The translations under genes were made by a program, and so were the position numbers. This document shows positions 20,768 to 33,531 of a stretch of 64,000 nucleotides of DNA, one piece after another (the first letter of the stretch is position 1; each line of letters starts with the position of its first letter). This stretch comes from Pythium myriotylum (Eukaryota; Oomycota; Peronosporomycetes; Pythiales; Pythiaceae): the NCBI GenBank assembly GCA_023091665.1, contig JALJCQ010000012.1:868001-932000 (forward strand), in the 5' to 3' direction. A model generated the notes under the pieces. It was not told where the DNA came from and made no database searches. It was given only the letters and a program-made list of their open reading frames with translations.

Positions 20768-23700
20768 CTAGGCAGACCACATTTGCTGCGCCTCGCCGAA
20801 GGTGAACGGCTTCCCCACGAGGTAGAGGAGATCGTGCGGCTCGATCTGGAGGTCGGGCAGCGGGCTGATGAAGACGCATGGATGCGGCAGAATGATGCCA
20901 CGCTCGGGGCGCCAGAGGCCGAGGCAGACGCAGCCTGTCTACGGATTTTTGACAGGTCAGCGCCGTGACCGCCTTTCTCAACCAAGAGCTGTTATACGTA
21001 CAATGTCGAGTAGTTTTCGAAAGCACTCGATGAAGCGCAAAGAAACGAACACATCGGGCACTTCGACCTGGAACAGGCGACGTTGGCTACGGCAATCCGA
21101 TCAGTCGAGGAATCAGTCAATGAGAAACCAACCGACACAACAAGACATACTGGGGGTCCTCAGCGCGGCCGTTGACGAGGATGTGCACGAACTGAATGAT
21201 CCACTCCTTCCGGTAGCACTCACTCAACAGCGAATCCAAGATCGAGTTCAAGTAGACGCGGCCTGAATAAAGAGTTGCAGAGTCAGAAGACTCAATCACG
21301 CCACCGGGTAAGAACACTTGCCTGACGCGATGAACTCTTCGAGCATGATCGCAGACGTTGACACTCCGGCAGTAGGGTCGTCAGCGCCACTCCAAAATGA
21401 ATCGCGACGCACACTCGCACGGCGTGCCGCTCGGTAGGATAGCTGACGGCTCACCATTGAAGGAACCGTGAAGCTTGCGCTAACGCGCCGGTCGTTGGCC
21501 AAAGAGCTGAGCAGTTTGACATTTGTCGGTCGCTCCAGCTCCACGACCAAGTTTGGCATGCGCGAGCGCTGGCTGATCTCGACAATATATCGCAACGTGG
21601 TAATTGCATCAGCATCGACCATGTTTGGATCTGCGTATCTTGAGTTAGTGGCCTTGGTGAGAATGAGAACTGAGCTCGCTCGCTCGATCCGCGTGCGACG
21701 AAGGTCTGCGAAGTTGACGGGCGACCCAAGCACGAAGTAAACCTGGTGGAAGCATCTGATCCTGGCGTAGTCATCTTCGTCGATCACCTCGGGTGCGAGA
21801 AAGACTATTGGCGGAGGCCCGAAATCCTCATCTAGCGGTGGCGCTTCTCGAATAGCCTTGAGAAACTGGAACGTATCAGTCGGAAACCCACAGACGATGA
21901 TATGTTTCTCGATCGCGGGAGGTACACCAATAGTCGAGAATTCCTCGTAGTCCACATTGATATCTTCCGAGTAGTACTTGTTCGCCATAGAATAGGCATT
22001 GATCAACGACTCGCGGATTTGCTCCACCTCGCTCCCCAGTGCGGGTTTGACTTTCTTGCGCTCGCAAGCGAGCTGCTCTTCGGCGATGAGATCGAGCTGC
22101 GTCTTCGCCTTGCGTCTTAGTGTCTTTCGATACGACAGAATCTGTTCTGGTGGGATCTGCATGATGTTATCAATTGTCTTGTGACTCTTCGCGACCGCGT
22201 AGACTTTGCAACACAGGTTCGGGTCAGCAGTAGCGCCTAGCTTAAAGTCTGGATCGATGAAGTGGACGCCGTCTTCGGTAAGCATAGCAACCGGGATGAC
22301 TGAGACCTTTTCGTAGAGAAAACGGACAAGATCTCCGAATGTGTACCCAGAGAATGTTCTCGGGATGTCGACGATGTAGATGTTGTGCAGGTACCCGTGC
22401 AGATACGGCTTTTGCCACTGGATTGAAGATTGGTGCTGATCCACTTCGGGGTGGGATTGGGCCAACAAGTTGCACAGCAGTGTAGGCAACCCAAACACCT
22501 CACAGCTACGACCGAGAATCGACGACTTCATCAGACCTTCAACAATTACATCACTCGCACCCATTTTCAAGATGGTAGCTGCGTTCGGCGCGTTGATGAC
22601 TTGAGCATAGATCGGACACGTTGGGTTACCACGCCGCAGCGCGATTGTAATGAGAGCTGTGCACTGGTCGGCATACTGTGGTCGAGAAGAGTTACGGTTG
22701 ACGAGGACGTAGCATGCACTGGCGTGATGTAGCACTGCGCGATCAAGATCTTCGTCGAGCATAGGCGAGCCCACGAGATACTTGATCTTGCCGTCAAAGG
22801 CGTTCATGAGCTTCTTCATCTCAACAGATGGTGGTTGCGTGTTGAGAATCACGATTTTGTCATTCCAGTTTAGGTTGCTGGCGTGGAAGAACTCGGTGAA
22901 GAAGGCCGAGAGCATCTCACCTTCGATATGACCAGTAATGATCACGTGCGGGTGCAGCTTGAACTCGGTGTACGACGACGAGTAATCTGTGTGCGAAGAG
23001 ATGATTGCGCCGATGCGATTGACTTGGATGGGCACGAGAATAAACGTGAGCAGGATGATGAACGAAATGAGGAATTTGCCAACGGGGGACACCGGCGCAA
23101 TGTCGCCGTACCCAAGCGTCGAGATGCTCACGACGACAAAGTAGATGAAGTCGAGCATGGAGAGATTTTGACACTTGCAGTCGCGTCTGTCTTTGTCGCA
23201 TTTGACGGCACAATGCTCGAAGACCTGGAGAATGCCGGCCGTCGAAATCGTAATACAGATAACCGTTAGCGTCGCTGCGACCATCTGTCGTTGGAGGGAC
23301 GACGTCGTAAAGTCAAGAAAGCGATAAGAACGCAAGATGCGCAGTGGCCGTAAGCTGTGGATAGCCCTCGTGGCCAGTGTCACGGGCATCTCTTCATTCA
23401 GCTGACGGCTAATGAAATCCATCCAAGAAGGCACCAGCACGAGAAACTCGGTCATGCGCAGAAAATTGCGCATGTAGTCGAGTCGGTCGTATGCGGCATA
23501 CAGGCGCATCATGTACTCGAACGTGAACAGCAGGTTCACGTAGAAATCGATAACTATCCTCTCCGTTACGTGAGATCATTGGACGACAAGGCAAGATCGC
23601 AAAGCACGCACCTTCGATCCAGTCCTTGTGCTCCAACACGAGCCCGTTCCAGTTGGTCGCAACATAGAACATGACCATGAAGATGCTGAGCACGGCCATG

Positions 23701-23954
23701 ACGACTTCGAAGATGAAGCCCGCGAGACTTTCGTCCAGCGTGCGCTCGACGTAGTCGCGGAACGACTCGCCGAGTCCGCGCGTCGTAAAGTACTCGCGCT
23801 TGCGGCGCTTGGGCACGATCATGCTCACGGTACGGCGCATAGACGGGGCCTTCGTGTTGCTACGGCGCTGGAGCCCATCGCTCGAGCCGTGCGTGTGGGT
23901 GCGCGCCATCGAAGGCTTTCGTCGCGAAGCGTGGCTCTTCACTGGATCATGCAT
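20768..23954 (-). CDS. BK-type (calcium-activated, RCK-containing) potassium channel
   Basis: Five exons (23954-23612, 23553-21322, 21262-21151, 21086-21002, 20938-20768) give 980 residues in exact frame. A basic cytosolic N-terminus leads to six transmembrane segments; the S4-like stretch has regularly spaced Arg (RPLRILRSYRF). The pore has the selectivity filter STLGYGD near residue 258. After S6 (FLISFIILLTFILVPIQ) come the tandem RCK domains, recognised by HVIITGHIEGEM, LVGSPMLDEDLDRA and GASDVIVEGLMKSSILGRS, and a second RCK from HIIVCGFP on. This is the architecture of Slo/BK channels: K+ efflux opened by voltage and/or ions bound by the RCK ring. Intron 2 (21321-21263) appears to use a GC-AG splice pair. 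The stop lies 127 bp upstream of the MTG1 start. Confidence 0.9.
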
Positions 23955-24148
23955 GGATCGAGAAACGACTTTTCTGCCGGCCAGATGGGTTCATTTTGTC
24001 ATTCTTTTGAGGGATAATCTAGCGCGCTCTACATGGATACATAGGTATGGTCCCAGATCTATGTCACTATCACTCAGACGAAGAATGATGGTCACTGACG
24101 GGGCATCAACCACGGTCTCAGTTTGAAAATCCAACAAAGGGCACAGGA

Positions 24149-26891
24149 ATGGACCGCCGGCCGACGCTGCGCGAGGCCATGGCCCAGCGCCGCAGCGCCA
24201 TGGCCAAGAATCCGCGCGGCGACGTGCTGGCCGAGGAGCCGGCGGCCGGCGGCGTCGCGTCGCTCGCGCGCGTCTACCGCCTGGCGCGCCAGAGCGGCCA
24301 CCTGAACGCGTCCTCGCGCGGGCTCAGCGAGTTCCCGCGCGACGCGCTGCGGCTCCACGAGCTCGTCGAGGGCGACGAGAAGAGCTGGGAGTGCCAGCCG
24401 CTCACCAAGATGGATCTCAGGTGTGTTGGGTGTGCGAGAAGAAGAAAAAGATGCGTAGGAGCTGGGGCTGACGTGGTGGTGGTGGTGGTGGTCCCAGCTA
24501 TAACGAGATCCCGAGTCTGCCGCCGACGATCAGCAAGCTGCACATGATCACGTCGCTCAAGCTGCGCCACAATAAGCTCACGGAGCTGCCGGACGAGTTT
24601 TTCGATCTCGTCACGCTCACGTCGATCGATCTCAGCAAGTGAGTGGGGCTTTGATGAGATGACCATGGGTACGAGGTTGACACGTCTTGTCGTTGGCTAG
24701 CAACTTGCTGGAAGGAGCATTCCCCGAGTCGCTAGGGCGACTGACCAAGCTGCGTGAAATCGGACTCGAGAACAACAAGCTGACGGCGCTACCCGACTCA
24801 CTCTGCGAGCTCCAGTCGCTCGAGATCCTTCGCGTCGAGGAGAACCAGCTCTCGGCACTGCCACTGGAGTTTGGCAACCTCCAGAGACTGCATACACTTG
24901 GGGCCCACTCCAACCAGCTCCACGAACTTCCAACTTCGTTCTCGAAGCTCACCAATTTGACGACGCTAGATCTCAAGAAGAACTCGCTCTCGACGATTGG
25001 TCGTGCCGTAGAACGGTTATCTCGGTTGCGCTTCCTGGACCTGCGCCAAAACAAGCTTCAAGAGTTTCCGTTTCTGCCAAATGGATCGCCGCCACTTGAT
25101 CAGCTGATGCTCGGATTCAACCTTCTCACTGAGATCGACGAGACCTCGGTATTGCGTGCGAAGGACTCTCTGACCGTGCTGGACTTGCGCGACAACAAGC
25201 TGCAAGTACTTCCAGAGAAGTTTGCACATCTTTACCGTCTCAAGAACCTCGACCTGACGAATAATGATCTCCATGATCTCCTGCCTGCACTCGGATATCT
25301 CAAAGACCTCAACCACATTGCAATTGATGGGAACCCTCTGCGCTCGATTCGACGTTCAGCGATATCGGCCGGAACACAGGCGCTGAAAAAGTATCTGCGC
25401 ACGCGTGGTAGTCCACCAGAAGGCGTGGACGCACTGGAACAAGAGTTTGACGAGTTTGCGCTTCGCGAGCAGCAACAGAAAGAAGATGAACAGGGCGGGC
25501 TCATGCTAGACAACAACAACGAGGCCGCTTCACAATACGAGTACCTCTTTCGCGACGCAGCCTCGAATGGGGCTCTTCAAATGGTGGACATGCGCCTTCA
25601 GACACTTCCGGACCAGATCCAAGGTGGTGGCAAGTACAGGTTTGGCGACACGCTCGTGCTTTTGAACCTGTCCCGAAACCGCATCATGGAGCTACCCCAA
25701 GCAATCGGGGAGCTGCAGGCCCTGCAAACTCTCGTCGCTGAGGAGTGCGGGCTCAAGAGTATAGATCCATCCATTGCTATGCTCCCAAGCTTGCAGCATC
25801 TGCGTCTTCGCAAGAATGGGCTTACGACCGACGCGATGCAGAGCTTCCTCTCTGGCGAGGATAGCGCAAGCGTGTGCCGATCATTGAAAGAGCTGGATCT
25901 GCGCAACAACCAGATCGCTCAAATGCCCATGCGTTTCCAGTTCTTGGTCAACGTTGACACGTTAATGCTTTCCAATAACCGGCTCCAGTTCCTCGATGAT
26001 TTCCCGTGGGCGTCCATGCGCCGCCTGTCTGTTATCAGCCTTGCAGACAATCAACTAGAATCAATCGGGACTGTGTACGAGCTTCCATTGCTTACGTCAC
26101 TCTCGCTTGAGAACAACAATTTGCGCCAGATTCCAGCAGAGCTCGGAGCGTGTGAGAATCTCCGCGCACTGTACATAGTGGGAAACCCACAGCGCAGTGT
26201 TCGCCTCAACATTGTAAGCGAAGGCACTGATGCAATCATCAAGTACCTTCGAAACCGCCTTCCAATTGGATACGAGAGCCCGGCGAAGGCGTTTATCGAC
26301 ACCGCTCCACGAGTCTCATCCACGAGAGGCAACAACCAAGAAGAAGCTGCGACTGATCACAAGACGACGAAGAATACTCGTCAGGCTTCAGCAGTCAAGT
26401 CATTCAACTTCGACGGCTCTGAATTCGCGAGTGATAACCAATCTACACATGCGAGCCCAAATCCGGCTGAATACAAGCGTGCCCGTCGTGCCTCTGGCAT
26501 CTCATCGGGAGCTCACATTGACCTGCGTCAGCCTTCTTTCGGCTCTCCACCTCCGCGACCAACGTCGGCAGGGGCAGCGACCACACCAACTGTGAAGCCT
26601 CCACCAGCTCCCGTTTCTATCCAGACCCCGCCTCTACGGCCGAACACCATACCAGCGGCGTCGGCTGCGCAGCCGTCAAACCTTGCCCCAGCGAGCAGTG
26701 AGGACGTCGTGTTGGCGGGTTATGAGGAGAAAATCCGAATGTTGGAGACACAACTCGAAGATTATGCACTGTCACAGCCCAAAAAGTTTGCATTGAAGAA
26801 AGAACTCGCAATGGTACGGTCGCTCAAGATTCGCCATGTACGAGCGAAAGAAGACCAGTCCAACTCGTCCAACTCGCTGGTTTTTGGATAG
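24149..26891 (+). CDS. Leucine-rich repeat protein, LRRC40-like, copy 1
   Basis: Three exons (24149-24420, 24498-24638, 24701-26891) give 867 residues. The first intron contains a (ggt)n run just before its acceptor. After a basic N-terminus (~80 residues) there are roughly twenty LRRs of the plant/bacterial LxxLxLxxNxL type in two blocks, separated by an acidic linker (EQEFDEFALREQQQKEDEQGG). A Pro/Ser-rich region follows, then a C-terminal coiled coil (YEEKIRMLETQLEDYALS) ending in a KKFALKKELAMVRSLKIR motif. No signal peptide or membrane helix, so it should be cytosolic and a protein-binding scaffold. Arrangement and length are like LRRC40. A paralogue starts only 77 bp downstream. Confidence 0.85.
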
Positions 26892-26968
26892 ATAATGCGA
26901 CCAAATATACGGCCGTTACAGCAAACTCGGATTCTACTTGTCTTGGGCAAGTTGCAGAAGTACAAGAG

Positions 26969-29462
26969 ATGAGAGGCCGCGGTCCGCCAGCGCTCGGACG
27001 GCGTGATGAAGTGCTGGCCCCTGCCCGTGATCAGAGAGGACGCGCTCTTCGAGAAGCGAGGCGCACTGGCTTTCTGAGTATGCCCGCGCGCAATTTAACG
27101 GAGTTTCCGAAGGAGGCCTACCACCTTGAAGATCACATGGATAAGGACGAGAAAAAGTGGGAGTGCGTGGATTTGGTGAAGGTTGATCTGAGTCACAATG
27201 CGATCCCGTCCATCGACGACGAGGTTGGCGGACTGACGACTCTCACGTCCTTCAAGTTGGCTCAGAACGCGCTCACCACCCTGCCCGAAGGTTTCTTCGA
27301 ACTCACAGGACTCACGTACCTCGACTTGAGCAAGTACGTATGGCTCCCTTGACCTTGGTGACCACACGTCTAACACCTTGCACTCCTCACACAGCAATCA
27401 ACTCAGAGGCTCCTTATCGGAGAGCTTCGGCTCATTCACCAATCTTAAAGAGCTCGGGCTCGCCGCTAACAAGCTGGACGCACTTCCTGAGTCCCTCGGG
27501 CGACTTGCAAGCCTCGAAGTCTTGCGCATCGAAGACAATGTACTCACGAAACTCCCCAGCGAGATAGGCCAGCTCAAGAAACTCCACACATTGACGGTCC
27601 ATTCGAACCAACTCACGACGCTCCCAATGTCCTTTGGCGGTCTTCGAAATCTGCAAACATTGGACATGAAGAAAAACAAACTGGAGACGCTGGACGAGCA
27701 GCTTGCGACTTTACCGCTGCTCAAGTATCTGGATCTGCGCCAGAACAAACTGGTACTATTCCCTCAGCTGCCGCAGAGCGCCGCACTCGATCAGGTTTTC
27801 CTAGGCTATAATGCTCTCTCTCAGATTGATGAGTCTTCGATCTTGCGTGCGAAGGACTCGATCACCGTGCTCGACTTGCGAGACAATAAACTCACAGCAC
27901 TTCCCGTGAACATCGCGTGCCTGTGCAAGCTCAAGACGCTTGATCTCACCAACAATGACCTCTCGGATCTCCCTCCTGGGCTCGGTTACCTCAAGCACCT
28001 GAACCACATGGTCGTGGACGGAAATCCGTTGCGGTCGATCCGACGCGGTGTGATCAGTAGCGGATGTGAGGCTTTAAAGAAATACTTGCGCACGCGCGGC
28101 GCGCCACCTGAAGGAGCCGCGAACGTCATGGAGCAAGAGGTAGACGAGCTGCAGCTCCAGCGAGAACGAGAGCAGGCAGTGAAAGCGGCGGCGAGCGCAG
28201 CTGCAAGACCAGGCACGTCTCAGAGCTCAGTGCTGAGAAGTAGCATCGACTTCAGCAGTAAAGGCGGCCATATTTATCGAGACGCCGCAGCGTCCGGTAC
28301 GCTGGATCTTCAGAATAGCGTTCTTCAGACGCTTCCAGCCGAACTCCTTATGCCCAACGCCCCTCTCCAGTTCAGCGCAACGCTGCTCCACCTGAATCTG
28401 TCGAAGAACCATTTGACAGTCTTACCTCCCGAACTTGCAAAGCTGCATGCACTGGTGGTGAGTGAGCATACGAGTTGTCGTACGTCAAGATACCATCGCT
28501 GACTTCGTTGGTCTGATCAGTCACTAACAGTGGAGGAGAACCACCTTCGATCGATCGATTCGGCCATCGCGTCACTCCCGCATCTCCAGTTTCTGCGTTT
28601 ACGCAAGAATCAGCTATCGAGCGAGGCTGTGAACGCGTTTCTAGGAAGGTCCCAGCCGGAGCTGTCGAGAAGTCTCAAGGAACTCGATCTCCGTAACAAC
28701 GTTCTCACGGAAATGCCGCTAAGCATTCGCTTCTTATCGTCGCTCGAAACGCTGCAGCTCGCCTTCAACAAGCTGGAGACGCTTGACTTATTTCCGTGGC
28801 AAGAGTTGGCTCGTGCAAGCGTTGTGAGCGTCTCAGACAACAAGCTCAGGTCACTGGGCCACATCTACCACCTGCCTCTACTCGCGTCGTTGTCGTTCGA
28901 GAACAACAACCTCACAAGCGTTCCCTGCGAGCTCGCGTTGTGTCCGCACCTGCGCGCTATCTACATGAACGGCAATCCGCAGAAGACGGTTCGCGGTGGC
29001 ATTCTCGCTAAGGGAAGCCTCGAGATCCTCTCGTATCTCAAGAACAAGCTCCCACCCAACGCAACGTTGCAACCCCCAGCAGCCACTACTCCGCCCCCTG
29101 CAGAACCCTCCGCACCTCTCGTCGTGGCCAAGACCCAGCCTGTCCAGCGACACAAGAACCTCAACATGTACGCAGCCACGAGCGACGACTCGATGGATGA
29201 TACCTCGCTGCCTGTGACCCCGCTGGCGCACAGCCACGGCATGGCGAAGAGAGACATGGCACGTCCCGGCTCACCAGGGATGACTCGGCCTGACACTGAG
29301 ACAAGTGAGTCGTCTATCTCGCAGCTCGACGCGCAGATCGCCGAGCTCGAGTCACAACTTGACGGCCACGCGCTCTCGGCCGCCAAGCGGTTCGCGCTCA
29401 AGAAAGAGCTCGCGCTCGCTCGCTCGACGCGGATCCGCTTGCAGCGGCGACTCGCAGCGTGA
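26969..29462 (+). CDS. Leucine-rich repeat protein, LRRC40-like, copy 2 (tandem paralogue)
   Basis: Three exons (26969-27333, 27395-28457, 28521-29462) give 789 residues. Domain order matches copy 1: short N-terminus (with LTEFPKEAYHL parallel to LSEFPRDALRL in copy 1), first LRR block, acidic linker (VMEQEVDELQLQRERE), second LRR block, and a C-terminal helix ending in KRFALKKELALARSTRIR. The first intron sits at the same place in an LRR Asn codon (AGC-AA|C) as intron 2 of copy 1, whereas the intron at 28458-28520 has no counterpart. The two are therefore an old tandem duplicate. The ATG used gives a very short intergenic distance; the start could be further downstream (Met near residue 38). 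Confidence 0.82.
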
Positions 29463-29567
29463 GCGTGGGGATCAATACGTTCGCGAATGATATTAGACGA
29501 AAGACTGGCCTTAAACTACAAAAAAGAGCTGCTGGAAAGAGATCGCGGAGACGGAAGCGTGAAAACG

Positions 29568-31026
29568 CTAGACCGCGCGCACGTCAGCGACGGGGCCACC
29601 GCCGTTGCCGTTTCCGTGCTCCTTCCGGTGCCGTTTCCGGTGGTAAATGCACTCGTATGCGAAGCCAATGAACGCGAGCACGCCCACGCCGATGGCGATA
29701 TAGAGCGCGCCGGGCAGACCAGTGTCGGCGTTCTCCTTCTGCGTCGATTGAGATCCTGTTCGCTCGGGATCTCCGACGTTTCCTGAGGCCTTGGAGCTGC
29801 TGGTGGTGGAAGTCACGAGCGACTCGGAGCCGGCCTTGCCGACCTTGGCCATGTAGTCACTCGAGGCGACTCCACACTGCATGATGGAGACGTCGAGGTT
29901 GCTGCCGTCCTGCGTTTCCGTGAGAACCGACGCGAGCGTGACGACGGTGGTTCCATTGGAAGTCGTAAAGTCGGAGATCTGGAGCCCGTCCACAGTCACG
30001 TTGGTTGCGGCCTTGGAGCACGTGGCGTCCGAGGTCAGCGTCACGGTCTTGCTTCCGACGGTCGCGCCTGAGGCACCCGAGATCTTTGCGACCGGTGCAG
30101 CTGCAAGGGGAGCCAACAACAGTGGATTGAATGAGTGAACACGTTCCGACCAAGTTCCGTAGACGACGACAAGCCCACATACCGGCGATGGTCGCGATGG
30201 GCTTGAACGGCGAGGCGGCGCTGTTGCCGACGGCGACGTTGACGATGAGCGAGGACGAGACGGCGGAGCAGGGCAGGCCGCCGTCGAGCGTCATGGTGCC
30301 CGTGCAGGCGTCGGCCGTGCACGTGACCTTGTCGACGATGGGCGCCGTGGCGGTGGTGACGGGCGTGGTGCAGCCCGTGTCCGAGGGCTTGCCGGTGCAG
30401 AGCGTGACCTTGTTGCAGGCGCCGAGCGTGGAGAGGCGCGAGGCCTTGACGCCGAAGGCGGTCGTGCAGACCGTGGCCTTGGTGGCGCTGTCGCCGTCGC
30501 CCTGGACGCCGTCGGTGCCGGCGGCGGCGAGGCCCTTGGCGATGCGCACGAGCTCGTCCTTGCCGTTGGGCGCCGTGATGGAGGCCTGGAGCACGCTGGG
30601 CTCGGCGCCGTTCTGCAGGAGCACGGCCCAGTCGATGGTGCTCTTGAGCGTGGCCGTGACGACGCAGTTGGTGGGCGCGCAGCCGTCCTGGGCCTTGAGC
30701 GAGGCCACGACGGGCATGAGCGCGTTGCTCGGGTCGCACGCGAGCGGCTTCTGCAGCGCGAACGAGAGCGCGTAGCTCTTGGCGGCGTCGAAGTTGCAGA
30801 ACTTGAGCTGCAGCGAGCTCTGCGCGGCGCCGAGCGAGTAGGCCTCGTCGGCGAGTAGACAGGTCTTGTCGCTCGGGCACTCGCCGCACGTGGCGACGCC
30901 TGCACAGAAAGAGAGGGTTAGCGAGAGACAGGGCGACGGCATTTTCGACGCGCGCGCACCGTCGACGGAGGCGAGCGCGAGCGCGAGCAGCGCCGTCAGC
31001 GAGGCGAGCGGCGAGGCGAGGCGCAT
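29568..31026 (-). CDS. Secreted type I membrane protein, cysteine-rich, unknown function
   Basis: Three exons (31026-30960, 30899-30183, 30100-29568) give 438 residues. Intron 1 (60 nt, CTAAC branch motif) falls inside the signal-peptide region. The mature start is near VATCGECPSDKTC after a hydrophobic leader (SLTALLALALAS). The ectodomain has many Cys, a Thr/Ala-rich composition and possible N-glycosylation sites (NVTVDG, NGTTVV). A single transmembrane helix (YIAIGVGVLAFIGFAYECIY) lies near the C-terminus, followed by a short basic tail (HRKRHRKEH) and a Gly/Asn-rich end. The codon use is very GC-rich and repetitive, giving long open shadow frames. I recognise no family; a surface protein is the safe inference. 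Confidence 0.75.
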
Positions 31027-31221
31027 GGTGGCGCGCGCGAGAGCGAGGTGGTGGCTTTTTGTTCCAGCGCCGCGAGAAGCAAGAACGGTTCTCCGGGTGC
31101 GCTGTGACACCGGGCCCAAACCGCCGCCATCACATCCACTGCGACCGAACGACCACAGCGGACGTGGAGCGGATGGGTCCGCAAGACCTAGCCCTAATCG
31201 ATTAGCCAGACAGAAAGAGAG

Positions 31222-31252
<31 letters not shown>

Positions 31253-31734
31253 AGGGACTTAGGGTTCAGGATACGGTGGTGAGCTCCGTCACAAATCCGT
31301 CGACGCTTTTTTGTTTTGGTCCAAAAATTTCGACCGACTATTCTGAGAAAAAAACAATTAAAAACTACGACCGACCCAAGCCTCTGCGACCAGAGCACAC
31401 TGGACTGCATCCACTTGTGACGAAACGCACCCACTACCGGTTTTAAGGGGTTCGTGGGCTGCCGCTGCGTCGTCCGCGCTTGTCGTCGCGGCACATCTCC
31501 GTCAGCGCGAGCACAAAAATCGCTTCGGCACAGAAAGCGCGTAGCGCCTGTCGCGTGTTCGTTTTGTGCGCGCGTCCCCACCTGATCTCCAGCGCCATAT
31601 GGTTTCGGCCAATCACCTGGAGGCACTCGGCACATCGGTTCCTAACCGGCTCTCCCTTCTGCGTTCGTATCAGCATTCGTAGCCACGTTGAAGCTTCGCC
31701 TCCCCAAGAGAGAGAAGCTTGGGAGCAGCGAGAA
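31027..31734. promoter_or_regulatory. Divergent intergenic region with GAG microsatellite and CCAAT box
   Basis: The genes on either side point outward. A (gag)n run occupies 31226-31250. A CCAAT box at 31609-31613 stands 122 bp before the PHAF1 start codon. No ORF with coding character is seen. Confidence 0.45.
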
Positions 31735-33531
31735 ATGATCAACGAGGTCTGGACGATCGAGCTCGGCGCCGGCGTGGGGCCCTTCCGCCTCGGCGACAGC
31801 ATCGCCGAAGTGCTGCACGCGCTCAAGGTGCGTCGTCTGCGACGAGTCGCGGCTCCGGAGCGCTGATATCGACGGCGCAATCTGCCGCAGAGCCGCATGC
31901 CCGTGCGCCCGTTCGAGATCGTCTACGACGCCGCCGAGCCGTACAAGGGCTACGTCGTGATCGAGTCGAGTGAGGACGGTCTGCGCGTACGTTGCTTGCT
32001 TGGTTTGTGGCGACGGATAGCGTTTCTAAACGGGGGGGAGTGGACCAGTTGCACGTCGACGCGGTGCGCCAGTTGCTGGTCAAGATCGAGTTCTACGCGG
32101 TCAACAAGGTCCCGCTCAAGTACGGACGCGTCGTGATCTTCGGTGGCGACATCCCTGCGACGTTCATGTCGGTGTACAACGTGCGTCCCGCGTGAGGCTG
32201 GCGATTCTGAGGACTGAGCTGACTCTGTCGCGTTGTCTTGTGCTCAGCTCTTTGGGCCGACGTTCCCAGGGCACTACGACGCTGAAAGCAAGGTACGGAC
32301 GCCGAGTCTTGATGAAAAAGTATTCCCCAAAGTCTGACGCTAGCTGTTATAGACATACGCGCTTAGCTACGAAGGGGCAAGCTTCTCGTTCCCGATCCCT
32401 ACAGAGTACAGCCATCTCTACCAAAACAAGACAGACCTGCCGCTCGAGTTTCCGGTGCGTGGTTATTCTCTCTCTCTCTTTAAACCTTCGGAGAGAGCTG
32501 TGATGTCAACTTCGATATGTTGTTTGACCGTAGAATGGCACAACGCCCGCGGCTTGCGCGTTCCAGGTTTTTGTCGGGGGAAGTGCCCGAGTTCCACAAA
32601 TGCCGTCGCCAACAAGGCGGTAAACTGGATTTGCAATATGCGCTGACGATGCAATTGTAGATTTCTAACATTGTTGTATTCGATTTCAGACACTACTTCG
32701 AAGAAGTCGAGGTCGAGATTTCCGAGAACCACTCTGTTCGTCTCAACTTCAAAGGGAGAAAGCAACAGATCGAGCTAGGATGGACACCGCAGGTGGGCCA
32801 GTCTTGTTTTGTTGGGACAGTCTCCTGGCACATTCTAATTCGATGCCAACCATCTAGGAGATTATGAGTGAAATTGGAGCCCCCGTGTCGGTGTTCCGCA
32901 AATCAGAAGACCAGGATGACGGGTGAGAATATGACATTTAACAAATTCCTGCCACAAAAGCTCGCTGATGGCACTTTTAGGGCAAGCGTCGCTGGCGGAT
33001 CGGTCGGGGACTACTTCCATAACTACCCGCACCTCGGCATCGACATAATGTATGATGTCCTTCACTCAGCCACGAAGATCATTCTCAAGACCAACGCGCT
33101 CGGGTAGGGCTCTTTCCTCTCTTGGTATCGTTGAACGCTTGAGCGTGTACTGAAAGGAGCTGTGGACAGACACCCTGACTTCGGCGCCTACCAGAAATGC
33201 AACTTTCGACTGTGCTTCCTCACCCCAAGTACACTCCAACGAACCGGGATGAAGAAGACACGCATACCTGAGATTTCACCAGAGACACCAGTAAGTCTGA
33301 TTGTCTAAATGCATCAGTGGTGATCTAATAGCTTCATTTTGTTCCAAGTGGAAGGATATTCAGAAAATGTTTGGAGGAACCAGCGACCACAGACCTCTGG
33401 TCCATGACGACGGTCTCGGTCTTCACCCGTTCGGGTCCACGCTGTGTTACACGCCAGTGCCTGGCTGCACGTTTGAAGTGCTTAAGAACGGATACATAGG
33501 AAGCGTCGCCTTGTCAATCGCACCCAACTAA
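31735..33531 (+). CDS. PHAF1: PHAF1 / UPF0183 family protein (phagophore assembly factor)
   Basis: Eleven exons close in frame to 382 residues: 31735-31827, 31891-31986, 32049-32180, 32248-32292, 32353-32454, 32534-32619, 32690-32792, 32858-32922, 32981-33103, 33170-33290 and 33349-33531. It is the most intron-rich gene here. Family hallmarks are the start WTIELGAGVGPFRLGDSI, LFGPTFPGHYDAESK, YALSYEGASFSFPIP, IGAPVSVFRKSED, DYFHNYPHLGIDIMYD and the end HPFGSTLCY ... GYIGSVAL. Human PHAF1 (422 aa) acts with BCAS3 at the phagophore; plants have a homologue. Cytosolic, no membrane segments. Role in selective autophagy is inferred from the animal protein. Confidence 0.88.

Noticed and set aside
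29857..31635. Minus-strand frame open for 592 codons across the type I membrane protein
   Set aside because: The frame runs through the divergent promoter and two introns; the spliced gene starting at 31026 has a proper signal peptide and closes exactly in frame.
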